A stretch of DNA of 54,577 nucleotides from Myxococcales bacterium (GCA_028287115.1 JAQBQF010000029.1:1-54577); one strand, 5' to 3'; positions 23,140 through 31,772 are shown, numbered from the stretch's first letter. Numbers and translations: made by a program. Notes: generated by a model not told the origin, from the letters alone.

Positions 23140-23759
23140 CGTTCTCGACCGAAGATATGGCGCGGCGCGCGGCGCGCGAGATTCCGGCGGGGTCGATCGT
23201 GAACCTCGGCATCGGGCTGCCGACCCAGGTCGCGGATTACCTGCCGGAAGGCCACGCGTGGCTGCATTCGGAGAATGGGCTCCTCGGAATGGGCCCGTTC
23301 CCGTACGAAGGCGAAGAAGATCCGAATCTGATCAACGCCGGCAAGCAAACGGTCACCGTGCTGGCGGGCGGCTCGACGTTCGACTCGGCGTTCTCGTTCG
23401 CGATGATCCGCGGCGGGCACGTCGACCTCGCGATCCTCGGTGCGATGCAAGTGTCGGCGGGCGGTGACCTCGCGAATTGGGCCGTCCCGAAGGGGAAGGT
23501 GATGGGCATCGGCGGTGCGATGGATCTCGCGAGCGGCTGCAAGCGCGTGATCGCGATGATGCAGCACGTGACAAAGAAGGCCGAGCACAAGCTCGTCCAG
23601 AAGTGCGACTACCCGCTGACGGCGACGCGAGTCGTCTCGCTCGTGATCACGGACCTCGGCGTCTTCGAGCCCACAGGGCACGGCTTCCGCGCGATCGAGC
23701 TCGCGCCTGGAGTGACGCGAGCGCAGGCAGAATCGGCAACCGGCGCGCCCCTGACCTAG
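23136..23759 (+). CDS. 3-oxoacid-type CoA-transferase, subunit B
   Basis: Beta subunit (207 residues) carrying the catalytic Glu46 in HSENGLLGMGP, which forms the glutamyl-CoA thioester. NLGIGLPTQVADYL, GGHVDLAILGAMQVS and GIGGAMDLASG are conserved AtoA/ScoB segments. The ATG overlaps the subunit A stop. The TAG stop lies inside the left arm of a palindromic terminator. It is the last gene of the operon that starts at 15260. Confidence 0.94.
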   Translation: MTFSTEDMARRAAREIPAGSIVNLGIGLPTQVADYLPEGHAWLHSENGLLGMGPFPYEGEEDPNLINAGKQTVTVLAGGSTFDSAFSFAMIRGGHVDLAILGAMQVSAGGDLANWAVPKGKVMGIGGAMDLASGCKRVIAMMQHVTKKAEHKLVQKCDYPLTATRVVSLVITDLGVFEPTGHGFRAIELAPGVTRAQAESATGAPLT

Positions 23760-23802
23760 GGACGGTGCACACCGTCACTACCAGCGTGTCCACCGTCCCT
23801 AG
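23756..23802. terminator. Symmetric bidirectional terminator
   Basis: CTAGGGACGGTG at 23756-23767 is the exact reverse complement of CACCGTCCCTAG at 23791-23802, with 23 bases between. A smaller hairpin GACGGT-GCAC-ACCGTC (23761-23776) lies within the left half. The TAG stops of the two convergent genes (CoA-transferase B and argB) fall inside the two arms, so one structure can end both operons. No T-run is seen. Confidence 0.65.
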
Positions 23803-24611
23803 CTCAGGACGGTGGTGCCTACGGAACCTGGCTCGCGCACGGCTCGTACGAGGTCACCTGCTCCCAGCTTGCCGAGGATGTGGATCGCGCCGACGCCTTG
23901 ATCGACGACGGACATCGCTTCTTCGAGCTTCGCGATCATGCCACCCTGGACGGTGCCGTTCGCGATCGCTTCTCTCGCCTCTGCGCACGTCAACTTCGGC
24001 AGGCGCGACGACGGATCTTTGATGTCGCGGAGGACGCCCGGAGCAGACGTGATCAGGAACAGGCGCTCCGCCTTGAGCGCGGCCGCGAGCTGATTGCCGA
24101 CCATGTCGGCGTTGATGTTGTAAACGCCGCCCGATGCGTCCGCGCCGAGACACGCGATCACCGGCACGTAGCCCGCCGACCACAGCGTCTCGAGCAGTGC
24201 CGTGTTGAAGCCAACGACGTCACCGACAAAGCCCATGTCGACCGGATCGGGACCTGCACCCGCGTAGGCTTTCGGCGGCCTCCGCACCGCGCGTACGACC
24301 AAACCCGAGGCGCCATGCAAGCCGACCGCCGAGACACCGGCTGCCGCGAGCGTCGCGCACAGATCGACATTGAGCTTGCCTGCGACGATCATTTTCATCA
24401 CATCTAGCGTTGCCGCATCCGTGATGCGCCGCCCTGCGACTTGCTTGGTCTCGATGCCGAGCCGCTTCGAGAGCTCGGTCGCCTGCGGCCCACCACCGTG
24501 GACGATCGCGATCCGCGCACCATCTTCGACGAGCACCCGCAGATCGGCCGCGAGCAGCTGTGACTCCCCAGAGCTGATGACCTCGCCGCCGATCTTGACG
24601 ACGATCGTCAC
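23799..24611 (-). CDS. argB: Acetylglutamate kinase
   Basis: Amino acid kinase of 270 residues that phosphorylates N-acetylglutamate in arginine synthesis. Motifs: VVKIGGEVI with the phosphate-binding Lys, VHGGGPQATELSKRLG, AGRRITDAATLDV, VGLHGASG, NINADMVGNQLAAALKAERL, GGMIAKLEEA. The GTG start at 24611 overlaps the argC stop in a GTGA, so it is translationally coupled to argC; an upstream open frame to 24653 lies within argC. Related LysZ enzymes act on LysW-bound aminoadipate; the motifs here fit ArgB, and no LysW carrier gene is visible, so arginine synthesis is the preferred reading. Confidence 0.9.
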   Translation of the reverse strand: MTIVVKIGGEVISSGESQLLAADLRVLVEDGARIAIVHGGGPQATELSKRLGIETKQVAGRRITDAATLDVMKMIVAGKLNVDLCATLAAAGVSAVGLHGASGLVVRAVRRPPKAYAGAGPDPVDMGFVGDVVGFNTALLETLWSAGYVPVIACLGADASGGVYNINADMVGNQLAAALKAERLFLITSAPGVLRDIKDPSSRLPKLTCAEAREAIANGTVQGGMIAKLEEAMSVVDQGVGAIHILGKLGAGDLVRAVREPGSVGTTVLS

Positions 24612-25663
24612 GGCCAGTTCCCGACGTCTTCGAGGCTCGCCTTCTCGTCGCACCCGAGGACCAGGTTCATGTTCTGGATCGCTTGACCCGCGCCACCCTT
24701 GATCAAGTTATCGATCGCCGAGAAGCACGTCACGGTGCGCTTGCCGCCCGCGACCGGCCCCACCGCGAAACCGACCTCGGCGTAATTCGAGCCGGCGACC
24801 GCGACGACCTCGGGCAGCCTCTTCTGCGGCCTGCGCACGAACGGCTCGCGCTTGAACCGCTCGTCGAACAGCGCCGCGAGTCGACCCGCATCCACGTCCG
24901 CCGGGAGCTCGACGAAGCACGTCGCAAAGATCCCGCGCGTGAGCGGCGCCGACACCGGCACGAACCTCAGCTCGACGTTCTTGCCACCCGCATCACCGAG
25001 CGTCTGCACGATCTCGGGAACGTGCTGATGCTCGAGAGGCTTGTACGTCTTGAGGTTGCCCGCCCGACTCGGATGATGCGTTCCCGCTTGCGGCGCGATC
25101 CCCGATCCCGACGAGCCGGTGATGCCCATGACATGCACCACCGCACCGTCGAGCATGCCCGCCTGGGCGAGCGGCAACAGCGCGAGCTCGATCGTCGTCG
25201 CGAAGCATCCGGGCGACGCGACATACTTCGCCTTCTTGATCTCCGCGCGATTGAGCTCCGGCAACCCGTAGACAAACGTTCCGAGCAGCTCGGGATGCGG
25301 ATGCTTCGCGCCATAAAACTTCTCGTACACCGCGGCGTCACGCAGCCGGAAGTCACCCGACATGTCGACGATCTTGACGCCCGCGGCGATCAGCTCCGGC
25401 ACCTTCGCTGCCGTCACCTTGTGCGGCAACGCGAGCAGCGCGACATCACAGCCGCGCGCTGCATCGACCGGCGAGAGATCCTCGAAGTTGAGATCCGTCG
25501 CGCCGTCGAGGTTCGGGTGCACGGCACCGAGAGGCTCACCGACATGATCGATCGACGCCACCCGCACGAGCTCGACGTCGGGATGCATCAAGAGCCGCCG
25601 CGCCATCTCCGCGCCGCCGTATCCGCTGCCTCCGATGATTGCCGCCTTGAATCGCTTTGCCAT
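24608..25663 (-). CDS. argC: N-acetyl-gamma-glutamyl-phosphate reductase
   Basis: NADPH-dependent reductase of 351 residues, the step after ArgB. It starts MAKRFKAAIIGGSGYGGAEM, with the Rossmann GGSGYGG loop. The catalytic Cys is in ASPGCFATT, and the phosphate-binding section reads ITGSSGSG, then THHPSRAGNLKTYKPLEHQH. The THHP and EHQH wording is nearer to the ArgC/LysY branch than to E. coli ArgC, so bifunctionality for lysine cannot be excluded. Gene order argC-argB with a GTGA overlap suggests one transcript. It diverges from the M20 peptidase with 18 bases between starts. A TACCCT box lies 8 bases before the ATG. argJ, argD and argF are not in the window. Confidence 0.92.
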   Translation of the reverse strand: MAKRFKAAIIGGSGYGGAEMARRLLMHPDVELVRVASIDHVGEPLGAVHPNLDGATDLNFEDLSPVDAARGCDVALLALPHKVTAAKVPELIAAGVKIVDMSGDFRLRDAAVYEKFYGAKHPHPELLGTFVYGLPELNRAEIKKAKYVASPGCFATTIELALLPLAQAGMLDGAVVHVMGITGSSGSGIAPQAGTHHPSRAGNLKTYKPLEHQHVPEIVQTLGDAGGKNVELRFVPVSAPLTRGIFATCFVELPADVDAGRLAALFDERFKREPFVRRPQKRLPEVVAVAGSNYAEVGFAVGPVAGGKRTVTCFSAIDNLIKGGAGQAIQNMNLVLGCDEKASLEDVGNWP

Positions 25664-25681
25664 CGTGGGAGAGGGTATGCC

Positions 25682-26860
25682 ATGCCCGAGCCGATGGGAA
25701 AACACCAAGACACACACGACCGCGCCCTTGCCGCGCTGCGGAAACGCGGCGACGAGATGATCGCGCTGACCCGGACCTGGGTCGAGATCAACAGCTACAC
25801 CGCGAACGTCGAAGGCGTGAACCGTGTCGGCGCACTCCTCCGCGAAGCGTTCTCCTTACCGTCGTTGACATGCAAGACCATCCCAGGCGGTCCCGAACAC
25901 GGTGACCACTTGATCTGGCGCACGTCCGCGAGCGGCGCGCCGATCGTGCTCGTCGGCCACCACGACACGGTGTTCCCACCGGGCCACTTCGAGGGCTGGC
26001 GCGAAGAGGGCAGGCGCGCCGTCGGCCCAGGCGCGCTCGACATGAAAGGCGGCCTCTCGATCATTCGCGCCACGCTCGCCGCTCTCGACGAGGTCGGTGC
26101 TCTCGCCGACCTGCCGATCGTCGTCGTCTCGGTCGCCGATGAAGAAATCGGATCTCCGAGCTCGACGCCACACCTGATCGAAGCAGCCCGCGGTGCCGCG
26201 TGCGCACTCGTGTTCGAGTCCGGCCGCGCGGCCGACGCGATCATCACGCGCCGCAAAGGCGTCGGCGCGATGACGGTCGTCGCCCACGGCAAGGCCGCAC
26301 ACGCCGGCAACAACCACAAGGACGGCGCGAACGCGATCTGGGCGCTCGCGAAGTTCGTCGACGCCGCGCAGCAGTTGACGGATTACACGCGCGGCCGCAC
26401 GGTCAACGTCGGCCAGTTCTCCGGTGGCACTTCCAAGAACACGGTTCCCGAGCGCGCCGAGTGCATGCTCGATCTGCGTTACGAAACGGTCGCCGACGCC
26501 GAAGAGCTCGTCGCCTCGATCCGCGCCGCCGCCGAAACGGCCGCGATCGCGGGCGTCCGGATGGAAGTCACGGGAGGCGCCCGCCGACTTCCGCTCGAGC
26601 GGACCACGGCGTCGGCCGCGTTGCGCGAGGAGTATGCGGCCTGTGCGCGCTCGGTCGGCCTCGGTGATGGCGAGGCCGCGCTCCTCGGCGGCGGTTCCGA
26701 CGCCAACACGATAGGTCCGCTCGGCGTCCCCGTGATCGACGGCCTCGGTCCTCGCGGCGCCGGCTTCCACACCACGACCGAATACGTCGAGCTCGACACC
26801 TTCGCACCGAAAGCGGAAGCACTCCTCCGCTTCCTACTCGGGCGCGGCTCGCGGAGTTGA
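25682..26860 (+). CDS. M20-family metallopeptidase (CPG2/ArgE-like)
   Basis: Zinc-dependent amidohydrolase or carboxypeptidase of 392 residues. Metal ligands and catalytic residues are visible: LVGHHDTVF (His, with catalytic Asp), GPGALDMKGGL (bridging Asp), ADEEIGS (general base Glu-Glu), FESGRA and the C-terminal His in GAGFHTTTEY. The dimerisation domain lies in the middle (VVAHGKAAHAGN). The closest broad type is glutamate carboxypeptidase/CPG2; ArgE-like deacetylase activity is possible given argC-argB next door. No signal peptide is evident, so it is probably cytoplasmic. It diverges from argC. Confidence 0.88.
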   Translation: MPEPMGKHQDTHDRALAALRKRGDEMIALTRTWVEINSYTANVEGVNRVGALLREAFSLPSLTCKTIPGGPEHGDHLIWRTSASGAPIVLVGHHDTVFPPGHFEGWREEGRRAVGPGALDMKGGLSIIRATLAALDEVGALADLPIVVVSVADEEIGSPSSTPHLIEAARGAACALVFESGRAADAIITRRKGVGAMTVVAHGKAAHAGNNHKDGANAIWALAKFVDAAQQLTDYTRGRTVNVGQFSGGTSKNTVPERAECMLDLRYETVADAEELVASIRAAAETAAIAGVRMEVTGGARRLPLERTTASAALREEYAACARSVGLGDGEAALLGGGSDANTIGPLGVPVIDGLGPRGAGFHTTTEYVELDTFAPKAEALLRFLLGRGSRS

Positions 26861-26968
26861 TCTTCGGCTCGGGCTTTGGCTCCGATGTGCGGTTTCTCGG
26901 CGCGAACGTCACTCGGCGCGTCGTGCACCGTGACTTGTCGGGTCCGACGCGCTGCTGTCTTGTCCGCC

Positions 26969-27997
26969 TCAGTGCACGAGCAGGCGTGACGTGTGATCGA
27001 GCGCGTGCTCGAACGCGAGCCGAAGATCCTCGAGCATGTTCGCCTCGCTATCGGCGGCGTCGTCGTTCTGGCCCCGCAGCTTCGCGACCTGGGTATCGAG
27101 GTCGGCGATTCGCCGCGAGCACACGTCGCGATATTCCGGCAGCACGTGCGCGACCTCGTCGGGCGCGTCGAGCGCGGCCAGTCGATCGCGGATCAGCATG
27201 ATCCACGTGTCGCTGGAATCCTTGATCGCAGCGCGCACGAGCACGGCAAGCGGAACCTGCTCGAATGCCGAGCGATTGCGGCCCGCAAGCGCGCGGATCA
27301 GCACGGGGTCGTGACCGATCACGGGCGCGAGATCGTGCCAGGTCGCCGCGCGGACCGAATCCACGAACAAATTCCGCAAGCGCCGTGACGAGCCGGCGAG
27401 CGCTTCCGCGCAACCGCGCAAATCGCCGCGTCCACTCCAGCGCACGAGCGCCAGCCGTGCATCTGCCTCCGATGCTTCCTCGAGCCACATCAGCGCCGGT
27501 GGCATCCGGCCCGCGCGCAACAGCGCCTCGAACGCTTCGTAACGGACTTCGCCTTCGCGGTCGCCGAGCATGCGTTCGGCGAGATCGACGACCCACGTCG
27601 GCGAGTGCTCTGCGATGCACCCGAGCACCGCGACGCGCACCTCGGCGCTATCCTTCAGCGCGCGCTCGGTGACGTGAACGCTTGCGAGTGCACCGTCGAT
27701 CGCGAGCCTGACCACGAGCTGCATCGCTGCAGCGCGAACTTCCGGAGCCGGATCGCGGTTCGCGAGCGCGACGAGCAGGTCGTAGTGTCCGTGCCCCGCG
27801 AGCACGACCGCGAGGTTGCGCCGCACGCCCGCATCGGGCTCTCGTCGCGATGCGAGCGCACTCGCATCCAGTGTCGAACGCAACGCGAGCGCCCAGATCG
27901 CCCACACGCGTTGTTCGGGGTGTCCTTCGTCGAGCAACGTCTTGAGCTCGCGCTCTTCGAGAGCGTGGACATCGTCGAAGCTTTCGATCCCAGCCAT
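26969..27997 (-). CDS. HEAT-repeat-like protein
   Basis: A 342-residue all-helical protein. Residues about 1-200 consist of repeated helix pairs with the HEAT/PBS-lyase look (PEQRVWAIWALALRS, EPDAGVRRNLAVVLAGHG, DPAPEVRAAAMQLVVRL, DSAEVRVAVLGCIAEHS, DREGEVRYEAFEALLRAG), with Asp/Glu-x-x-Val-Arg at each repeat. The C-terminal third has less clear repeats and ends in a helical, acidic stretch. Such proteins are protein-binding scaffolds; no enzymatic motif is seen. There is a TACACT box 7 bases before the ATG and no Shine-Dalgarno. The 108 bases after the M20 gene and the 75 bases upstream contain no gene. Confidence 0.8.
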   Translation of the reverse strand: MAGIESFDDVHALEERELKTLLDEGHPEQRVWAIWALALRSTLDASALASRREPDAGVRRNLAVVLAGHGHYDLLVALANRDPAPEVRAAAMQLVVRLAIDGALASVHVTERALKDSAEVRVAVLGCIAEHSPTWVVDLAERMLGDREGEVRYEAFEALLRAGRMPPALMWLEEASEADARLALVRWSGRGDLRGCAEALAGSSRRLRNLFVDSVRAATWHDLAPVIGHDPVLIRALAGRNRSAFEQVPLAVLVRAAIKDSSDTWIMLIRDRLAALDAPDEVAHVLPEYRDVCSRRIADLDTQVAKLRGQNDDAADSEANMLEDLRLAFEHALDHTSRLLVH

Positions 27998-28004
27998 GGC
28001 GGCC

Positions 28005-28010
28005 AGTGTA
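28005..28010 (-). promoter_or_regulatory. Candidate leaderless -10 box for the HEAT-like gene
   Basis: TACACT on the minus strand ends 7 bases before the ATG at 27997; no ribosome binding site lies between them. Confidence 0.45.
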
Positions 28011-28072
28011 GCCTCGCGCGATCGCGGTTTGCTCGCTTATCGGTTTCCGAAATTTTCCTCTCCCAGATTTAC

Positions 28073-28706
28073 CTAGCCACCGGGAGAGAACACGAATGGA
28101 TATTTCACGTTTGCACCGCCGCCGCTCGTCGGGAAACTCGCAGTGTGGATCGCGCGCGCGACGCAGCTCGCGACCTCGGCATCGCGCATCGAGTCATTCA
28201 CAACGGAGACCTGCGTGACGTCACCGGTCGGCGCGATGTTGAAGCTCAGCGTGATCGTGCCTCCGAGCCCCGTGCTGTGGTCGAGCACGCGCTGGTAGCA
28301 GGACTTGATCTGGCCTGCGCGGCGCGGGCTGCTCCTCGAGCGGAACGAACTGAAAGAACAGCTTGTACCGGCCCGTCTCGTCGAGCTCGACCACGCCCTA
28401 GTCCGCACCGCCGATCACGCTCGCGACGAAGCCGTTCTCGCCGCGTGTCTGCACGAGCGTCGCGACATCGTGCTCGACGCCGGCGAAGCACACGGTGCCT
28501 CGCATCTTCTCGCCGAGTGCGAGCAGATAACCGCGCTTGCCCGGCCGCACGATCGCAAATTCATCCGGTAACCCGATATCGGGCGTGATGAACGTCGACG
28601 CGCTCGACGGCCCGATCGAGATCGCCTGCGGCTTCTCGCTCACGAGGTCGTTCATCACCTCGTCGTGCCAGATCAAAGACGTTCGCAGTGCGACCGACTT
28701 GCTCAT
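28073..28706 (-). pseudogene. Broken AgmX/PglI-like (TonB C-terminal type) gene
   Basis: The first 102 codons (28706 down to an in-frame TAG at 28398-28400) read MSKSVALRTSLIWHDEVMND, then FAIVRPGKRGYLLALGE, the N-terminal domain of Myxococcota AgmX/PglI-type proteins. Reading straight through the TAG, the same frame continues GVVELDETGRYKLFFQFVPL to about 28315. The family-typical C-terminal domain (GQIKSCYQRVLDH, then FNIAPTGDVTQVSVVND) appears in another frame and ends at 28073. So one nonsense codon and at least one frameshift separate the parts. The region that normally links the two domains is also shorter than expected, suggesting a deletion. Either the gene is decaying or the sequence has errors; three separate defects favour decay. 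Confidence 0.7.
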
Positions 28707-28762
28707 AGGCCTCCCCCCCGGTCGTTGTTCGACGACGCGCGGGCGCCAGCGGTTCCGAAAAT

Positions 28763-29416
28763 CTACGACCTACGTCGACTTACACTGCGACGCCGAACGA
28801 CGTTGTACACGGCCAGGAAGATCGCGCCGATGATTGCCGCGAGGACCGGTAGGACATATCCGATCTTGTAGGCGATCGATTCGGAAGTGCCGAGGACGCT
28901 CTGGTTCCGCAGGTTCAGCTTCGCTCCGTGCTGGATCGTCTCGCACGGGCCGATCGCCGTCGACGCGCCGGCGCAGGTCACGATGACGATATGCGCGATC
29001 TCAGACGTGTCGCCGGCGAGGATCCTCACCTGGTGCACTCGCGCGTCGCCGACTTCGTCGATCTGCTCTGCGTGCAGCTGATCGCCGACGAAGCTCGAGC
29101 GATACGACAGCTGCTTCGTCGCCTGCTTGGAGCTTCCGCTGAAGATTCCGCGCTCGATCTCCTCGAGGCTCGAGCGCGTCAGCGTTTCTTGGCCACGTGT
29201 CCGCCACACGAGCACGGTCAGCTGCACCTCATCCTTGATCCACAGCGCGCCGTCGACGCCGACCGTGCCGGGAATGCCACGCAGGTTCTGAAGCTGCGTG
29301 GCAGCAGCGTCGCTGCGATCTTCCCAGCCCGCCGGAACATCGATCGGCCACTGGGCGTCCGCCAACGCTTGTCCCGCGATCACGCACCACAGCACCGCCA
29401 CGACGCAAGTCCGCAT
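28763..29416 (-). CDS. Unknown membrane-anchored exported protein
   Basis: A 217-residue protein with no family that I recognise. It has a signal peptide ([20 protein letters not shown]), an exported domain of about 155 residues with two Cys (VTCAG and GPCET) that could pair, and one C-terminal membrane helix ([20 protein letters not shown]) followed by an Arg/Ser-rich cytoplasmic tail. The start [11 protein letters not shown] hints at a surface or stress-response (PsbP/DcrB-like) fold but this is weak. There is a TAGTGT box 6 bases before the ATG. Confidence 0.75.
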   Translation of the reverse strand: MRTCVVAVLWCVIAGQALADAQWPIDVPAGWEDRSDAAATQLQNLRGIPGTVGVDGALWIKDEVQLTVLVWRTRGQETLTRSSLEEIERGIFSGSSKQATKQLSYRSSFVGDQLHAEQIDEVGDARVHQVRILAGDTSEIAHIVIVTCAGASTAIGPCETIQHGAKLNLRNQSVLGTSESIAYKIGYVLPVLAAIIGAIFLAVYNVVRRRSVSRRRS

Positions 29417-29422
29417 CGGGCA

Positions 29423-29428
29423 ACACTA
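29423..29428 (-). promoter_or_regulatory. Candidate leaderless -10 box for the 217-residue gene
   Basis: TAGTGT on the minus strand ends exactly 6 bases before the ATG at 29416. The box lies in the 29-base gap after the sigma factor gene. Confidence 0.4.
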
Positions 29429-29445
29429 TCGCGTCGGTGGGACGG

Positions 29446-30891
29446 TTACATCTCGACGTGGCCGCGATGCTCGCGCTCGAGCGCCCGCTTCAGCTTGTCG
29501 AGTGCCGAGTTCTGGATCTGACGGATCCGCTCGCGCGACAGATGATACTGGTCACCGATCTCGCGGAACGTCCGCTCCTCGTCATCGCCGAGCCCGAAGC
29601 GCTTCGTGAGCACGTCGGCCTCGATCGGGGATAGGTGGTGCAGGAGCCGCTTGACCTGCGACGTCAGCGTCTGCGTCGTGAGGTCGTCCGCCGGCGAGTG
29701 TTCCTCGCTGTCCGGATCGGCCATCGTGTCGCCGAAGCTGCGGTCGTCGTCGTCGTGGATCGGCCGATCGAGAGACATCGGCTGACCCATGATGTAGCGA
29801 TGCATCTGGTTCAGCTTCGCGAGCGGAACCCGAGCAGCCTTCGCCAGCTCTTGCGGAGTGGGCGGACGGCCGAGCTCGCCGACGAGGGTCTGGCGAACTT
29901 TCTCGAGCTGCTGCTGCGCCTCGAGCATGTGCACCGGGATGCGAACCGCGCGAGCTTTGTCTGCGAGCGCACGGCCGATCGCATGCCGGATCCACCAGCA
30001 CGCGTAGGTCGAGAACCGCAGACCACGCCGGTAGTCGAACCGCGACACCGCGTGCATGAGGCCGAGGTTGCCCTCCTGGATCAGATCGGCGAGCGGCATG
30101 CCGCCGCGGTCGTAGCGACGCGCCATCGTCACGACGAGGCGCAGGTTCGCCCGCACGAACTCGTCGCGCAGATTCGCAGCATCGCGATGTGCCTGGCGCA
30201 CGTCATCGACGTACGTCCCGGCGTCTTTCGTGGCGCCTTCGAGGAACCACGTCTCTTGACCTGCGAGCGCTGCTTCGCGCGCGCGATACAGGTCGCGCAC
30301 GACGGCATCGATGTGCACGCGATCGAGATCGAGCGCACGCAGTGCGAGCGCGGCTTCGCGCGCGGCGACGGCGAGCTTCTTTTGGCCCTTGGTGTCTTTC
30401 TTCGCGCCGGGCGCACGCTTCGTCTTCTGAAGGTCCTCGATGGCCTTCGTCAGATTTGGAAATTTCACCGGCTGCTCGAGGTTCGGCTCGACCAGCGCGA
30501 GCACGGGGGCGACCGCATCGGGACGCGAGAGCACGCGCTCCCACGTCAGGATCTCGGTGTCCTCGATGCCCTGCGAAAGCTCGCGCTCGTCTTCCGGCGT
30601 CAGGAGCTCGTGTTCTGCGAGCTGCCGGAAATACGCGGCGAGATGATCATCGGAGTCCGGCGTCCGAATCGGACGGACGGTCTTCGGCGCCGGCTCTGCG
30701 GCCGCCGCGGCAACGACAGCCGGGATCGGATCGGGAGCGAGCGGCTGCGCCACGGCGCCGGGTGCGGCCGAGCGAGTGCGTCGCACAGCATCGGAGCCAG
30801 TTGGCCGATGCGCCCGCGCATGAGCCGTGCTCGCGGTTGTCCGACGCGTTGGACGCTGTCGGCGACGAGCTGCATGAGTGGTGGTGGCCAT
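29446..30891 (-). CDS. RNA polymerase sigma factor, sigma-70 family (RpoD/RpoH-like group)
   Basis: A 481-residue transcription initiation factor. The first 75 residues are basic low complexity (Arg/Thr/Ala). Region 1.2 begins near 80 ([22 protein letters not shown]), followed by a non-conserved insert. Region 2 has [27 protein letters not shown] and [17 protein letters not shown] for core binding and -10 recognition; then regions 3 and 4 with the helix-turn-helix [19 protein letters not shown]. It resembles the alternative group of Myxococcus (SigB/SigC type) more than the housekeeping RpoD, since region 1.1 is absent. The ATG at 30891 is chosen for its AGGAG 8 bases upstream. Its upstream region carries repeated GGTTGC motifs. 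It could be the output of partner switching by the SpoIIE protein, but nothing here proves it. Confidence 0.92.
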   Translation of the reverse strand: MATTTHAARRRQRPTRRTTASTAHARAHRPTGSDAVRRTRSAAPGAVAQPLAPDPIPAVVAAAAAEPAPKTVRPIRTPDSDDHLAAYFRQLAEHELLTPEDERELSQGIEDTEILTWERVLSRPDAVAPVLALVEPNLEQPVKFPNLTKAIEDLQKTKRAPGAKKDTKGQKKLAVAAREAALALRALDLDRVHIDAVVRDLYRAREAALAGQETWFLEGATKDAGTYVDDVRQAHRDAANLRDEFVRANLRLVVTMARRYDRGGMPLADLIQEGNLGLMHAVSRFDYRRGLRFSTYACWWIRHAIGRALADKARAVRIPVHMLEAQQQLEKVRQTLVGELGRPPTPQELAKAARVPLAKLNQMHRYIMGQPMSLDRPIHDDDDRSFGDTMADPDSEEHSPADDLTTQTLTSQVKRLLHHLSPIEADVLTKRFGLGDDEERTFREIGDQYHLSRERIRQIQNSALDKLKRALEREHRGHVEM

Positions 30892-31222
30892 GGCGGTACT
30901 CCTGTCCTTCGAGATAAGACGCCGTTTCGATTCGAACCGTTGCAACCACGTCGTGATTCCCTACATGGGATACGAGCGAAGCTGCTCTGCGTCTCATTGC
31001 AGGTTGCGCACCCAATCGCGGTACGCAACCAAGCCATCCAGCTAGGTCGATCCGCTGACAGCTTTTCAGCTGGTTGCGAGCGGCGACTTGGCTAGCGAAT
31101 CGAGACTACGGCAACAGAGTGTTGCCACGACGTGCAGTTTTGTCGAGCAGAAACGATCCGCATGTCAGGTTTGGCGACAGCCCTGTCGGACCGAGGTCAG
31201 GCGACCGTTCCTCGACGAGGAT
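30892..31222. other. 331-base region upstream of the sigma factor with GGTTGC repeats
   Basis: No gene is convincing here. GGTTGCG at 31002-31008 forms an inverted repeat with CGCAACC at 31024-31030 (15-base spacer). Another GGTTGCG lies at 31072-31078 and a GTTGCAACC at about 30939-30947. These could be regulator or promoter elements of the minus-strand sigma gene. AGGAG at about 30900-30904 (minus strand) is the sigma ribosome binding site. Confidence 0.4.
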
Positions 31223-31678
31223 TCAAGCCGAAGTCTTCTCGGCACTTGCATGATCCGAGGTCAGACCCAGATGACGCTGCAGTCTATCGAGCAGCGCCGC
31301 CTGGTCGGGATGGATGATCCGTCGCGCGCGCGTGATCTCGATGAATTCGGCTTTGTCGACTTCCCACGATGCACAGCGAGGTACGGCATCTTCCGGGGCT
31401 TTTGCGGCAAACCCGTGCACGCGCTTCTTGGAGCGCGTGTAGTCGACGTGTCCGAGATCGACCAGCGGACCCTCGACGACAAGCCCGGTCTCTTCGAGCG
31501 TTTCTCGACGAGCCGTCGCTTCGAGGTCCTCGTCCGGATCGGGTGCGCCTTTCGGGATGCCCCAAGGCGCGCGCCGGTTGTAGTTGCCGGCCGGGTGGAC
31601 GAGCAAGACCTCCACGGCGGCCTCGACAAACCGGTACAGCACCGTGCCCGAGGAAAGCTTTCCGCGCGTCTCGGACAT
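31223..31678 (-). CDS. Nudix hydrolase
   Basis: A 151-residue Nudix protein hydrolysing a nucleoside-diphosphate-linked compound. The Nudix box is complete: GAPDPDE, then a 7-residue spacer, then RETLEETGL (GX5EX7REUXEEXGU). The N-terminus (SETRGKLSSGTVLYRF, then EVLLVHPAGNYNRR, then GIPKG) fits the small MutT/Ap4A-type group whose members often have a WGIPKG segment. The ATG at 31678 is preferred because GGTGA precedes it; a GTG at 31690 is in frame. The substrate is not predictable. It diverges from the repeat-protein pair. Confidence 0.9.
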   Translation of the reverse strand: MSETRGKLSSGTVLYRFVEAAVEVLLVHPAGNYNRRAPWGIPKGAPDPDEDLEATARRETLEETGLVVEGPLVDLGHVDYTRSKKRVHGFAAKAPEDAVPRCASWEVDKAEFIEITRARRIIHPDQAALLDRLQRHLGLTSDHASAEKTSA

Positions 31679-31772
31679 CGAAGCTTTCACCGTGCAAGAC
31701 GCCCTACATCAAAGCAAGTCTTTGTTCATGAATTCGAGCGAATTCGGTGTGTTGCCCGATTAGGCGAAGGTG

